A stretch of 64,000 nucleotides of DNA from Hyphococcus sp. (GTDB taxonomy: Bacteria > Pseudomonadota > Alphaproteobacteria > Caulobacterales > Parvularculaceae). The position numbers and the translations under genes are program-made. Shown one piece after another: positions 5,616 through 15,550 of this stretch (position 1 is the stretch's first letter; every line of letters begins with the position of its first letter). The notes below the pieces were generated by a model. That model was not told where the DNA came from. It did not search any database and saw nothing but the letters and a program-made list of their open reading frames with translations. The DNA is taken from contig JAJFGB010000001.1 of assembly GCA_021776335.1 (NCBI GenBank), positions 124,001 to 188,000 on the forward strand, given 5' to 3'.

Positions 5616-6477
5616 AACTATTGGCTAACACCAAAATGGCGAGAAGCGCGGCGCCCGCGCCCGCCCATTGCCGCTTCGTTGGCGTTTCCTTGAGGAACAC
5701 GACAGCCAGCGCGACGGTGACGACCGGATATAGTGAGGCGAGGGTGACGACGAGGGCGATCGGTCCGTGGCGCACGGCTTCGAAGTAAAACAAAATTGCG
5801 GCGGCATCCGCAGCCCCTGCAGCGGCCGGCATCCATATTTGCCTGGATGCGAAATTATGGAGGCTTAGTCTGCCAAGTAAGATTGAAGACCCGACGATCA
5901 CAAAAAGACTGGTGAGCGACGCATAGCGCGCAATCGCAAGGGGCCATAATCCTGCGACATCGCTTAACCGTTCGAAATAGATATAAAAAACGGCGATGGC
6001 GATGCCCGCTGCAACAGCGATCAACACCATATTCCATCTGTTTGACGTTGCGTTCTTGTTACCCTTGACGCCGTCATCGCTGCTCAAGATGATGGCAATG
6101 GCCGCAACGATGATAGCGCCCAGCTGTACCATTGACAGGCTGTCGCCCCTTAGGACACCGTAAACCACGGGAATTGCGATGGCGGTGACGGCGGTAATCG
6201 GCGCCGCAACGGACATGGGGCCGATCGCCAACGCTCTGTAAAGAAGCACGCCAGCAATGCTCATCGCGAGGCCGGCGATGACAGCGTCGCCAAGATCGGA
6301 ACGACTGAGCAAAAGATCAGCCGATGCCGCCGCGACTACTGACAACACCAGCGCAGCAATGATGTTGGCGATCAGCGCCACGGTCAAAACGGACATACGC
6401 CGCGCGGCCAATCCACCTGCCAGATCCGCGACGCCGTAAGCGGTCGCGGAGGCCAGTGCTGCAAAAATGTAACCCAA
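5614..6477 (-). CDS. EamA/DMT superfamily exporter
   Basis: A 287-residue, ten-segment inner-membrane protein with two EamA halves; the second ends with VVFLKETPTKRQWAGAGAALLAI, the conserved last-helix pattern. It is only distantly similar to the EamA protein at 1970. The gene is divergent from the XRE-cupin regulator, whose start lies about 80 bases away, the usual arrangement for a metabolite or amino-acid exporter and its regulator. The substrate is unknown; the adjacent ATP-grasp ligase hints at a small ligated metabolite (inference). Confidence 0.87.
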   Translation of the reverse strand: MGYIFAALASATAYGVADLAGGLAARRMSVLTVALIANIIAALVLSVVAAASADLLLSRSDLGDAVIAGLAMSIAGVLLYRALAIGPMSVAAPITAVTAIAIPVVYGVLRGDSLSMVQLGAIIVAAIAIILSSDDGVKGNKNATSNRWNMVLIAVAAGIAIAVFYIYFERLSDVAGLWPLAIARYASLTSLFVIVGSSILLGRLSLHNFASRQIWMPAAAGAADAAAILFYFEAVRHGPIALVVTLASLYPVVTVALAVVFLKETPTKRQWAGAGAALLAILVLANS

Positions 6478-6560
6478 TTTATGCTCCGGTCGGTTTGACG
6501 TTTCTCATACAATTCGTATGTAACTGTGCTGTTGAATATACTGCTATTATGTGTAATATA

Positions 6561-7157
6561 ATGACCATGTCAATCAATGCCCAGGAACCCGATGCGCTGC
6601 CAGCTGTTCTCGCTCAGAATTTCAGGGAACTGCGCAAGCGCCGCGGCCTGACATTTGATGACATTGCATCGGCGTCCGGCGTCAGCAAAAGCATGCTGGT
6701 GCAGATCGAAAAGGGGGCAAACCCCAGTATCGGCACCCTGTGTAAAGTCGCAAACGCCTTTGGGTGCACTGTTTCGCGGCTGATCGATCCGCCAGCGCCC
6801 GTTGAATTCCAAAAAACGAAAGTCTCCGAGGCGCCGGACCTATGGACTGAAGATGACGACGGTGAAGCGCGGCTGCTGTTTGGGCTGGAGGGCAATGATC
6901 TTGTTGAGTTCTGGCGGTGGCGCATAGAGCCGGGCGCGGAACATGCCTCAAGCGCACACATTAGCGGCGCTCAGGAGATCATCCTGGTGACGTCAGGCTG
7001 CCTGAATATCACTGTCGCCGGCGTTACACATCAATTGCGCACAAATGAATCCGCCCGGTTTGCAGCGGACGCCGATCATGTTTACGCCAACATGATGAAA
7101 CGAGCGGCCGAGTTCGTGCTTGTTGTTGTCGAGCCAAAATCCGGAGTGGGCGCCTGA
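6561..7157 (+). CDS. XRE family regulator with C-terminal cupin sensor
   Basis: The N-terminal part holds an HTH_3 domain (NFRELRKRRGLTFDDIASAS, then SKSMLVQIEKGANPSIGTLCK) and the C-terminal half a cupin barrel with GAEH, a glycine-rich turn and an FAADADHVYAN motif. This two-domain class binds small ligands and usually regulates a neighbouring transporter. The frame is open back to 6456, inside the EamA gene; ATG 6561 (or 6567) is chosen to avoid that overlap. Its stop overlaps the ATP-grasp start by one base, so the two are translationally coupled. Confidence 0.88.
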   Translation: MTMSINAQEPDALPAVLAQNFRELRKRRGLTFDDIASASGVSKSMLVQIEKGANPSIGTLCKVANAFGCTVSRLIDPPAPVEFQKTKVSEAPDLWTEDDDGEARLLFGLEGNDLVEFWRWRIEPGAEHASSAHISGAQEIILVTSGCLNITVAGVTHQLRTNESARFAADADHVYANMMKRAAEFVLVVVEPKSGVGA

Positions 7158-8044
7158 TGAAGCTCGCTTACCTTGCTTCACAGATAACATTGCCCGGTTC
7201 ACCGAACCGCCGATCCGACGCCTTCGAGCATGATCAGATGATGGACGCATTGCGCGCGGTCTGCAAAGCCAATGGCGTCTCGATTGAAGACCCCGCCTGG
7301 GATAACGAGACTGTCGATTGGCGTAGCTTTGACGCTGTGATGATTGGCACAACGTGGGATTATTGCGATCGCCTCGACGAATTTATTGATCATTTGCACC
7401 GAATAAACGCCCATGCGCCAGTATTTAATCCGCCCGACCTTGTGCGCTGGAACAGTAACAAACGATATTTGCGCGACCTGGAGAAAAAGGGCGCGGGCCT
7501 CATCCCAACGCTGTGGCATGAGGCATCTGAAAACATAAACTGGAACGAGGTCTTTGACGGGTTTGAAGCCGATCAAGTCGTTGTCAAAAGGCAGGTCGGC
7601 GCCAATGGCGAGGGGCAATTTCGGCTGAAGCGCGGCGAGGCGCTGCCGCCGACAAATCACCCAATCATGATCCAACCTTTTCTTGATACGGTTGTGAGCG
7701 AAGGCGAATATAGTTTTGTTTTTGTTGACGGTGAAATTTCGCACTCAATAATCAAAAGACCTGCCGACAATGACTATCGCATCCAGACGACCTATGGCGG
7801 CACGGAAGCCGTTGCCGAACCGTCGGGCGCCGATTTAAAAACGGCAGGATCAATTGTTCAAATGATTGACCCGCCGCCGCTTTATGCCCGCGTTGACATG
7901 TTGAGAAATCCTGATGGCGATCTCTGTTTGATGGAGCTCGAACTCATCGAACCCTTCTTGTATCCGCTTCAGGGACCGGAGTTTGCGGACCGGATTTTTT
8001 CGGCGCTGCGAAAGCGCGCGACTGGCGGCGCAGCACCACACTAA
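7157..8044 (+). CDS. ATP-grasp ligase, RimK/glutathione-synthase-like
   Basis: The 295-residue protein has the ATP-grasp layout: an N-terminal Rossmann-like part, then VVVKRQVGANGEGQF (ATP-binding lysine and glycine loop), IMIQPFLDTV, GEYSFVFVDGEISHSIIKRP, and the metal-binding end YARVDMLRN ... LMELELIEPFLY. Such enzymes form amide bonds between a carboxylate and an amine via an acylphosphate. Substrates are unknown. It is co-transcribed with the XRE-cupin regulator (1-base overlap) and next to an exporter, which suggests a small-molecule or dipeptide product that is made and exported. Confidence 0.85.
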   Translation: MKLAYLASQITLPGSPNRRSDAFEHDQMMDALRAVCKANGVSIEDPAWDNETVDWRSFDAVMIGTTWDYCDRLDEFIDHLHRINAHAPVFNPPDLVRWNSNKRYLRDLEKKGAGLIPTLWHEASENINWNEVFDGFEADQVVVKRQVGANGEGQFRLKRGEALPPTNHPIMIQPFLDTVVSEGEYSFVFVDGEISHSIIKRPADNDYRIQTTYGGTEAVAEPSGADLKTAGSIVQMIDPPPLYARVDMLRNPDGDLCLMELELIEPFLYPLQGPEFADRIFSALRKRATGGAAPH

Positions 8045-8180
8045 TCCCTCCGAATAACCCGAAAGACGTTCGCTTCAGCGTGTTACAAGCGTCGCGCCTT
8101 GCGTTCCCTGAGGAGTTCGGGAATATCCCAAGCAACATTCTGCGTTGCGGGCAGTGAAAGCATTTTTGAAAGGATATGGC

Positions 8181-10889
8181 ATGAGGGGATCAATCATTTC
8201 GGCGCTGGGCGCTGCTTTTTTGCTCGCGGCTTGCGGCGATAGTGGGAGCGGCGGCGAGTCCACGCAGGCGCCCACAGACAGCGCGCCAGCCATTGAAGAC
8301 GCAGCGCCGCTGGGAAAACTTGGGAGCAATGTAACGCCGTTGGCTTACAAGCTCGATCTTACGCTTGATCCCGATCTTGAAACTTACTCCGGCAATGTAT
8401 CGATTGATATTAATGTCGCTCAGGATACATCGCGCATCTGGCTTCATGGTAAAGACCTGACTGTTTCGACGTTTTATGCAGAGCTTAGCGATGGCGCGCG
8501 CATTGATGCGAGTTATGAGGAGGTTGATGTCACCGGTGTTGCAAAGCTTGATTTTGCTGAGGCTTTGCCTGCAGGCGCTGCGATCCTTCATGCACGCTAC
8601 ACAGCAACGTTTCAAAATGCGCCCGACGGGATTTACCGGACAGAAGAGGGCGGCGATTATTATGCAGCGTCACAGTTAGAGTCGATTTCCGCGCGCAAGA
8701 TTTTCCCTGGCTTTGATGAGCCGCGTTTTAAAACCACCTTTGACATGACGATCACCGCCAAGGCCGGCGACATTGTCGTGACGGTCGCGCCGGAAGCTTC
8801 ATCCGAAACCCTCGACAATGGCGCTGTGCGGCATGTGTTTGAAACAACGGATCCGATCCCGACCTATTTGCATGCCTTTATGGTTGGGCCCTATGACATC
8901 AATGAATGGGCGCCGATCCCGGCAAACAGCGTGCGTTCCGAGCCTTTACCGTTGCGCGGGTTAGCGCCGAAGGGCAAGGGCGATCGTATGGATTATGCGC
9001 TCGAAAACACTGGCGCCATGGTGCAATTGCTCGAGGAATATTTCGATACGCCTTATCCTTACGCGAAACTCGACATCATCGCCGCGCCGGATTTTTTCAG
9101 CGGCGCCATGGAGAATGTCGGCGCCATTATTTACAATGAATATCTGTTGCTCATGGATGAGAATTCGGCACTGTCGCAACGGCGATTATATGAAACCGTT
9201 CACGCGCATGAACTTGCCCATCAATGGTTCGGCAATTATGTGACGCCGGCATGGTGGGACGATATCTGGCTCAACGAGTCTTTTGCATCCTGGATGGAAT
9301 ATAAGATCGCCAGTGCTCATTGGCCTGAAGGACAGTTTGACCGCGGTGTCATGACCGACGGATTAAACGCTATGTCCTCTGACAGTCTCGCCAGTGCGCG
9401 TCAAATTCGCGAGCCCGTGGAACTCAACGCAACAATTGACGACGCCTTTGATGGCATCACCTATCAAAAGGGCGGCGCGGTGCTGGCGATGTTCGAAACC
9501 TATCTTGGGGAACCGGGCTTCCGCGAAGGCATTCGCACCCATATGCAACGCTTTCCTCATGGAACGGCGACTGTCGATGATTTCATGCAGTCGATGGCTG
9601 ATGGTTCCGGCCGTCCGGAAGTCATTCCCGCCTTCAGATCTTTTATCGAACAACCGGGCGTACCGCTTTTAAACGCGCAGCTGGATTGCGCCGGCGCGCC
9701 GAGCCTGAAATTGAGCCAAAGCCGCTATGCGCCGCTCGGCTCCGCGATTGATACAGATAAAACCTGGCAGGTTCCGGTGTGCGCCGCCTATGGTTCAGCA
9801 AACGGCGAAGGCAGCGCCTGTGGGTTGGTTGAGGAGAAAGAATTCAGCTTGCCGCTCAACACCGATAGCTGTCCTGCTTATGTCGTGCCGAATGGCGACG
9901 GGTCCGGTTATTTCCGCTTTGCTCTTAATGAAGCGGGATGGGCGGCGCTCGCCGATGCGGGCACAAGTCTGACGGCAAAACAGGCGCTTGCCTATGCAGA
10001 CAGTCTCGATGCGGCCTTCCGTGCAGATGCGGCGTCAGCGGACGCCGTCCTTAACGGCATTACAGTGCTGTCGCAGCACGAAGCATGGGACGTCGTTACA
10101 GCGGCGATGAACAACTATGAAACGCTCATTGATATTGCCCCCGATGACGAAGCGCGCGCTAATATTGAAGCCTTCGCGCGCGATATCTTCCGGCCGGTGC
10201 ATGACGCACTCGGCGATGCAACGGATTCGCAGTCGGTGTTGCTGCGCCGCAGCCTGACGCGCTTCATGGCGGTTGTCGCGCTTGATCCTGATGTGCGGGC
10301 GGGGATGCTGGATGATGCGCGTCGTTATGTTGGACTCAATGGCGAACCGGACACCAGTGTCATCGCGCCTGACCTTGTGGAAACGGTTTTGAGCGTCGGC
10401 GTTCAGGAAGACGGCGCGCCGTTCTTTGATGCGCTGTTGGCTCTTGTCTCGGCGTCTGATGATGCGTCCATTCGCGATTCAGGCATTGGTGCGCTGGCGC
10501 GCACCGAAGATACGGAACTTTCGCTTCGTTTGCTCAATGCGGTGGCGGATGAGAGCTTTTCCGCCAGCGAGATGAACCGGGCTTACTATCGCCAGTTTGT
10601 ACGCAATCGCACCCGTGCAGGCACATGGGCATGGACAAAAGAAAATCTCGACATGTTGATCGACCGCAATGGCGGTATCGGCGCTGCGCGCGGCCTTGTG
10701 GGCGTCGGCAGTTTCTTCTGCGACGCAGCGCAAGGCGCCGATTACGAAGCAACAATCCTCGCAAATAAGGAAAAGTTCCCCGGCTATGAGCGAACGATGG
10801 CGCAATCGCTGGAGCAGGTTGATCTTTGTGTCGCGCTTGTTGCGGCAAAAGGCCAGGAATTTGCTGATGCCGCGGCGGCAAGGCTTTAG
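8181..10889 (+). CDS. M1 family zinc aminopeptidase, lipoprotein
   Basis: A 902-residue protein with a lipoprotein signal (lipobox LLAAC within the first 20 residues), the M1 substrate-binding motif GAMENVG, and the zinc site HELAH at residues 343-347 with the third ligand Glu at 366 in WLNESF. M1 enzymes remove N-terminal residues from peptides; this one is probably anchored in the periplasm or outer membrane. The C-terminal ERAP1-like helical part is present. ATG 8181 follows GAAAGGA and begins the signal peptide, so it is preferred to the upstream start at 8145. Confidence 0.93.
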   Translation: MRGSIISALGAAFLLAACGDSGSGGESTQAPTDSAPAIEDAAPLGKLGSNVTPLAYKLDLTLDPDLETYSGNVSIDINVAQDTSRIWLHGKDLTVSTFYAELSDGARIDASYEEVDVTGVAKLDFAEALPAGAAILHARYTATFQNAPDGIYRTEEGGDYYAASQLESISARKIFPGFDEPRFKTTFDMTITAKAGDIVVTVAPEASSETLDNGAVRHVFETTDPIPTYLHAFMVGPYDINEWAPIPANSVRSEPLPLRGLAPKGKGDRMDYALENTGAMVQLLEEYFDTPYPYAKLDIIAAPDFFSGAMENVGAIIYNEYLLLMDENSALSQRRLYETVHAHELAHQWFGNYVTPAWWDDIWLNESFASWMEYKIASAHWPEGQFDRGVMTDGLNAMSSDSLASARQIREPVELNATIDDAFDGITYQKGGAVLAMFETYLGEPGFREGIRTHMQRFPHGTATVDDFMQSMADGSGRPEVIPAFRSFIEQPGVPLLNAQLDCAGAPSLKLSQSRYAPLGSAIDTDKTWQVPVCAAYGSANGEGSACGLVEEKEFSLPLNTDSCPAYVVPNGDGSGYFRFALNEAGWAALADAGTSLTAKQALAYADSLDAAFRADAASADAVLNGITVLSQHEAWDVVTAAMNNYETLIDIAPDDEARANIEAFARDIFRPVHDALGDATDSQSVLLRRSLTRFMAVVALDPDVRAGMLDDARRYVGLNGEPDTSVIAPDLVETVLSVGVQEDGAPFFDALLALVSASDDASIRDSGIGALARTEDTELSLRLLNAVADESFSASEMNRAYYRQFVRNRTRAGTWAWTKENLDMLIDRNGGIGAARGLVGVGSFFCDAAQGADYEATILANKEKFPGYERTMAQSLEQVDLCVALVAAKGQEFADAAAARL

Positions 10890-11072
10890 GGGAAGGTGGA
10901 AAGGCGTAAGGGCTAGTTTTAATTGTTGATGTCACCGATGGCTGGTCGGCATCCCCGGAATCGTCGCGTAGATTGGCGTATAAGGCCAGGCTTATGCTGC
11001 GCTTAGGAAGCGGGCGGGGAAGGGCGAAACATGGCGGGCTCGCCCGTTCGCCGCTCAGTCGATTCTGGATTA

Positions 11073-12113
11073 TCAGAACGCCGTCACAACGGTCACACCG
11101 ACGGCTTCGAATTTGCCCATCTGCATCAGAGCGTCTATGGACGCCGCAAGGTTGATCCTTTTGCCCACCAATTTTTCAGGTTTTATTATTCCGCTGCGTA
11201 TCATGGCAAGCATCGCGCCATAGCGATGGGCTTGCATTCCATGGCTGCCCAGGATTTCCAGCTCATGGGAAACGACTTTACTCATTGGAATGGGGGGCGT
11301 GTTATGCGCTCCCGCCATCAGGCCGACTTGAATATGCTTACCGCGCTTGCGCAAACTATTTATCGAATTAAAACAGGCGCCGGAATGTCCGATCGCATCC
11401 ACCGAGACATGGGCGCCGCCTTTTGTCATTTCGATAACTGCTTCTGACACATCTGCAACATTGTTGGCGTTTAAAGTGACGGCTGCGCCGAGTGTTTTCG
11501 CCAATGCGAGTTTTTCTTCTGCGATATCAATGGCAATGATGTTGGCGCCAATCGCGTGCGCAATCATGATTGCGGAAAGGCCAACGCCGCCGCAACCATG
11601 GATCGCAACCCATTGCCCCGCTGTTGTTTTACCCTGATCGATAATCGCGCGAAACGATGTTGCAAAGCGACAGCCAAGACTGGCTGCGGTGGCGAAATCA
11701 AGCGTTTCCGGCAATTCAACAAGATTGATATCTGCCTGATGAAGGGAAACATATTCTGCGAATGATCCCCAATGGGTGAAGCCGGGCTGGAACTGATGAT
11801 TGCAGACTTGTTGATGGCCTGCGTGGCATTCGGCGCAGGCCCCGCATCCGCCGACAAAGGGAACGGTTACGCGGTCGCCGGTTTTCCATTTCAAAACATC
11901 TTTTCCGACAGCCTCGACCACACCAGCCAGTTCGTGTCCGGGAATATGCGGAAGCTCAATATCGGGGTCATGTCCAACCCATCCATGCCAGTCGCTTCGG
12001 CAAACTCCTGTCGCTTTCACCCTGACAACAACCCCGTGCGGTTCCGGGCTTGGGTCCGGGACGGTTACAAGCTGCGGCGGCTTTGAAAAGGCTTCATAGA
12101 GGGCAGCTTTCAT
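11073..12113 (-). CDS. Zinc-dependent alcohol dehydrogenase (MDR family)
   Basis: A 346-residue medium-chain dehydrogenase. Catalytic zinc ligands are Cys38 (GVCRSD) and the GHE at 59-61; the structural zinc site is complete with Cys90, Cys93, Cys96 and Cys104. The NAD(P)-binding loop GCGGVG follows. The family oxidises alcohols or reduces aldehydes in the cytosol; substrate not predictable. It is transcribed alone, convergent with the M1 peptidase gene. Confidence 0.92.
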   Translation of the reverse strand: MKAALYEAFSKPPQLVTVPDPSPEPHGVVVRVKATGVCRSDWHGWVGHDPDIELPHIPGHELAGVVEAVGKDVLKWKTGDRVTVPFVGGCGACAECHAGHQQVCNHQFQPGFTHWGSFAEYVSLHQADINLVELPETLDFATAASLGCRFATSFRAIIDQGKTTAGQWVAIHGCGGVGLSAIMIAHAIGANIIAIDIAEEKLALAKTLGAAVTLNANNVADVSEAVIEMTKGGAHVSVDAIGHSGACFNSINSLRKRGKHIQVGLMAGAHNTPPIPMSKVVSHELEILGSHGMQAHRYGAMLAMIRSGIIKPEKLVGKRINLAASIDALMQMGKFEAVGVTVVTAF

Positions 12114-12274
12114 ATTGCTTCCTTTTTAGCGGCGCATAACAGAAAAGAGAGGCAAGAACCACGCAGCGATCCGGAAGAAGTACAGTCAGAATCGGTCTAT
12201 TGTTGTCGCCGCGAGCATATCGAAGGGTTTCCGTTTATAATTATCTTGAACATAGTGTTGAAGGGAGAATCTAG

Positions 12275-12649
12275 ATGCAATTTCTCAGCAAATACAGTGA
12301 TCACACATATACCTTACTGCGTGTTATGGCGGGGCTTATGTTCATGGCACACGGTGTACAGAAGTTTTTCGGATTTCCGGCCGCTTTTCCATGGCCCCTC
12401 AATCCCGTAACAATTGGCGCAGGCGGCATCGAGCTGGTTGCGGGCGCGCTTATCGTTTTGGGCTTCATGACGCGACCAGTTGCATTTCTCGCAAGCGGCA
12501 TGTCAGCGGTTGGCTATTGGATGACGCATGGTTCTCAGGGGTTTTTTCCGATTACAAATGGCGGAGAAACCATTGCTCTGTATTGTTTCATATTCCTGTT
12601 CATCGCTGCAAACGGCGCCGGGAAATGGAGTATAGACGGCGAGCAATAG
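12275..12649 (+). CDS. DoxX family membrane protein
   Basis: A 124-residue protein with four membrane helices and the DoxX pattern: LLRVMAGLMFMAHGVQKFFG in helix 1, then GGIELVAGALIVLGF and ends in a GAGKWSID tail. DoxX proteins are small inner-membrane proteins tied to redox or thiosulfate-related processes, with poorly known function. It has a GGGAG ribosome site before the ATG. A degraded tRNA-like sequence begins at its 3' end. Confidence 0.88.
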   Translation: MQFLSKYSDHTYTLLRVMAGLMFMAHGVQKFFGFPAAFPWPLNPVTIGAGGIELVAGALIVLGFMTRPVAFLASGMSAVGYWMTHGSQGFFPITNGGETIALYCFIFLFIAANGAGKWSIDGEQ

Positions 12650-12702
12650 AGAAAACGAGTGCATCGCGGTTCTTACGGGTTGAATGCTACCCGCGTAACA
12701 CC
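12636..12702 (+). pseudogene. Degraded tRNA-Arg(TCT)-like remnant
   Basis: Bases 12658-12679 match 19 of 22 positions of the array tRNA-Arg(TCT) at 4431-4452 (D stem end through anticodon arm). After a gap of about 11 bases, TTGAAT-CTACC and ACACC match its T loop, T stem and 3' end. The anticodon stem no longer pairs and the 5' T-stem strand is deleted, so it cannot fold as a tRNA. It overlaps the last codons of doxX. This is a decayed copy related to the array gene, not to an ordinary Arg tRNA. Confidence 0.6.
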
Positions 12703-12862
12703 GACCCAGGACAAAGAGGAAAGTCATTGATGCGACGGGCTGCGCCAATTGTGCGGCAACCCGAGCAATGCAAGCAATCTATAGGGTGCGCCGCTGGACT
12801 GACGCGCGATAAGATGCGGCGCGCGCTGGCGGGTCAGCGTGATGAAAACCTTGGAGGGGATG

Positions 12863-13405
12863 ATGAAAACTATAAGGCAAGTCGCTTTGTGCATATTAGC
12901 GGGCGCAACGCTCGCGAGTGCGCCAGCGCATGCTCAAGATGGTGAGGCAGCGACGCCCGAAGCGGGGCCTTGCGACGGGGAACTATTCCGGCAATTTGAT
13001 TTCTGGATCGGCGAATGGGAGGTCTCGATTCAGGGCGGTGACAAGGTTGGTGACAATGTGATCACCAAAGAAGAAAACGGTTGTCTCCTGGTCGAGCATT
13101 GGACCGACATTCAGGGCAACACTGGGCAAAGTTATAATTTTGTCGACCACCATACTGGTCAATGGCGACAACTTTGGGTCAGTCCCGGCGCGGTGATCGA
13201 TTACGCCGGTGAGATGACGAAGCCCGGCGTCATAGACCTTGAAGGATCTCTGGCTGCGCTCGGCAGCGAACCAATGCGCTATCGCGGCACCTGGACAAAA
13301 CAGAAAGACGGCTCAGTGCATCAACATCTTCGCCACTTCGATGCGGAAAAAGGTGAATGGGACGCGGGCTTTGTAGGGGTCTATAAAAAGAAAACAGCTT
13401 TGTGA
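12863..13405 (+). CDS. Secreted DUF1579-like protein
   Basis: About 180 residues with a clear signal peptide ending APAHA, then the FDFWIGEWEV opening and a series of beta strands, as in DUF1579/THAP4-like lipocalin-type domains. Known relatives are periplasmic with unknown ligands. ATG codons lie at 12842, 12860 and 12863; the GGAGGGG ribosome site at 12851-12857 selects 12860/12863. It is convergent with the amidohydrolase, with a strong hairpin between them. Confidence 0.75.
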   Translation: MKTIRQVALCILAGATLASAPAHAQDGEAATPEAGPCDGELFRQFDFWIGEWEVSIQGGDKVGDNVITKEENGCLLVEHWTDIQGNTGQSYNFVDHHTGQWRQLWVSPGAVIDYAGEMTKPGVIDLEGSLAALGSEPMRYRGTWTKQKDGSVHQHLRHFDAEKGEWDAGFVGVYKKKTAL

Positions 13406-13412
13406 GTCAGAT

Positions 13413-13446
13413 TGCAACCGTTGAAACAATTGGTTCAACGGTTGCA
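13413..13446. terminator. Bidirectional hairpin terminator
   Basis: A perfect 13-bp stem (TGCAACCGTTGAA with its complement) around an 8-base loop lies between the two convergent genes ending at 13405 and 13457. Short A and T runs flank it, so it can serve both directions. Confidence 0.75.
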
Positions 13447-13456
13447 AAAGTCTCTC

Positions 13457-15550
13457 TTACTCCGCACCCGTCACGTTGGGGGCGTCGACAAAAGGTTCAA
13501 TGCCGAATTCCGGATAGATCTCGCTCGGGTAATAGAAAGTCCCGCCGCGCGACACCATTGAAATTGTCTTGATCGCTTTGAGGTCAGCGGTTGGGTTGCC
13601 GGGGACAAGGAAGAAGTCGGCATATTTGCCTGCTTCGATGGAGCCGAGATCATCACTCTGGCCGAGATACTCCGCCATGTCATAGGTTGCACGCTTTAAA
13701 AGCTCCGGCGCGGTAAAACCCATATCCTGATAGATTTCCACTTCGCGGTGAAGCTCAAAGGCGCCGCCAAGATCGGTGCCCGCAACAATAAAGATGCCGC
13801 GGTCTTTCATCATGCGCATGGTCTCCATGATCTTGTCATAAGCGCCGCGATAGGCGGCATCCTCTTCCGGCGTTTCGATAGCGGCCAGCGCAACTTTGGA
13901 ATTGCGTTGTACTTCCGCCGGCATGTGATCGATGTAATCAACGGCGCCGGCGCGCATGACGCCATTGCGCCCTAGCAATAGGTATTCGTGGATCGCCATG
14001 GTCGGGTCCATGGCGACGCCATTTTCCACCATCAGATCAAGCGTTTCCTGTACAGGCGCGCTTGAAAGATCGAGATCAGGCAGGCGCTTCAAGGCAGTCA
14101 GGCGCAACAACGAGCGTGTGTCTTCGCCTTCTTCGAGAACCCAGCCAAGCATGATCTGATTGATGTGGGTCATCTCATCAAAGCCTGCGCGGATCATCGC
14201 ATTGGCATTTGAAAAAGCGGGAACGTGACCGGCCACCGGCATGCCGAGGCGATGCGCTTCGGCGACAAGCGCCGGGGCCCAGTCGCCATTCATGCTGTTA
14301 TAAAGTTTGATCTGGTAAAAGCCTTTATCCGCATATTCGCGCACGGCGGCGAGGCCTTCTTCTTCGCTTTCAACCAGGATGCCGTTGTTGCTTGAAAATG
14401 GGCTTTTGCCTTCGATGAACCCGCTGCGGGTAATGCGGGGGCCCACGAGTTGTCCGCCGTCGATCTTTTCAATCAGCGCATCAAGAACGTCGTTGTTGTT
14501 GCCCATATCGCGCACTGACGTAACGCCAGCCGTCACATTCAGGAGCGCAGAGTTTTCGCCCATATGGCCATGCATGTCGTAGAGACCGGGTATAAGCGAG
14601 CCGCCATTGCCGTCTATTTCAACTTCGCCTGCGGCGCCTTCTGCATCGGCGGCGTCGATGGAAGCGATACGGTCGCCGGAAACAACAACAGAAACCGGGT
14701 CCGTCATGGCTTCAGTGGCAGGATCAAACAGCCGCACATTGCGGATGCGCACCGGCGCATCATAATTATGGGCGACTTTTGCCTGAATGCCCGCATAGCG
14801 TTCCGCGCCATATTTAGCCGCAAGGCCGCGCATGCGCTCGTCTTCGCCTTCATAGCCTTCGCGGATCGTCGAAAAGCCGGGGGTGACAAACGCAAAGAAA
14901 TTATTCTGATCGTCGAGAATGAAATAATTCGGATTAAGACCGGCGCCGCTTATCGCATAAGTGATGAGGTCCACGTCGCCGCCATCGCCTGTCGCGGACA
15001 ATCGCTCCATTTCAGTGATCTTCAGGGCGCCAGCAGGAAGCGCCGGCATGGTCATGTCAGGCGCGTCGAGTAGTGCGCGCGCAACGATGAAAACGCCATA
15101 GGGGCTGCCGAACTGATTGATATAAAGTGCGGGGCCGGTGACGTCAGCTTCGCTGCTGCCGGTCGCATCGGTCCATGCGGCCTTGCCATTTCTAAACGTA
15201 AAGACTTCGTCAGCTTCATTACCGAATGTGGTTGACCCCTTCACCGTCCAGTCAACGGGAATGCCGCCTTCGCCAAAGGAAATATTTTCCGTGAGGGTCG
15301 GTCCGCGGCCATTATTTTTGAAATCATAATCAATGGCGACGTCTTCGCCGGAGCGATCAATTTTGACGTGGCCGACCGGCGTGCCGCCAATCAGGATCGA
15401 GAAATTTTCGTCGCCGAGGGCGTCGTCATAATCGGCGATCACTGCGCCGGCATAAGGCGGTGCGGACGGTTCCTGATTGCTTGCGTCTTCCTGAGCGCAG
15501 GCAGTAATGAGCAATAGCGCAAATGCGCCTGTGAAGAGTTTCAATTTCAT
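13457..15550 (-). CDS. Amidohydrolase family lipoprotein with a long N-terminal domain
   Basis: A 697-residue protein with lipobox ITAC at residues 15-18. The C-terminal 400 residues are a metal-dependent amidohydrolase: IPGLYDMHGHMGEN carries the first metal motif, followed by a TSVRDMGN turn, further His (GHVPAF, EMTHINQ), AGTDLGG with the catalytic Asp, and the composite-domain end GKYADFFLV. The family cleaves amides, including dipeptides and imides. The first 270 residues form an extra mostly beta domain not found in core members. Substrate unknown; the export signal suggests action on extracellular peptides. Confidence 0.87.
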   Translation of the reverse strand: MKLKLFTGAFALLLITACAQEDASNQEPSAPPYAGAVIADYDDALGDENFSILIGGTPVGHVKIDRSGEDVAIDYDFKNNGRGPTLTENISFGEGGIPVDWTVKGSTTFGNEADEVFTFRNGKAAWTDATGSSEADVTGPALYINQFGSPYGVFIVARALLDAPDMTMPALPAGALKITEMERLSATGDGGDVDLITYAISGAGLNPNYFILDDQNNFFAFVTPGFSTIREGYEGEDERMRGLAAKYGAERYAGIQAKVAHNYDAPVRIRNVRLFDPATEAMTDPVSVVVSGDRIASIDAADAEGAAGEVEIDGNGGSLIPGLYDMHGHMGENSALLNVTAGVTSVRDMGNNNDVLDALIEKIDGGQLVGPRITRSGFIEGKSPFSSNNGILVESEEEGLAAVREYADKGFYQIKLYNSMNGDWAPALVAEAHRLGMPVAGHVPAFSNANAMIRAGFDEMTHINQIMLGWVLEEGEDTRSLLRLTALKRLPDLDLSSAPVQETLDLMVENGVAMDPTMAIHEYLLLGRNGVMRAGAVDYIDHMPAEVQRNSKVALAAIETPEEDAAYRGAYDKIMETMRMMKDRGIFIVAGTDLGGAFELHREVEIYQDMGFTAPELLKRATYDMAEYLGQSDDLGSIEAGKYADFFLVPGNPTADLKAIKTISMVSRGGTFYYPSEIYPEFGIEPFVDAPNVTGAE

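Noticed and set aside
12391-12945. A 184-codon + strand frame overlapping doxX and the DUF1579-like gene
   Set aside because: Out of frame with both genes, Arg/Ser-rich, and without a start signal; it passes through the tRNA remnant.
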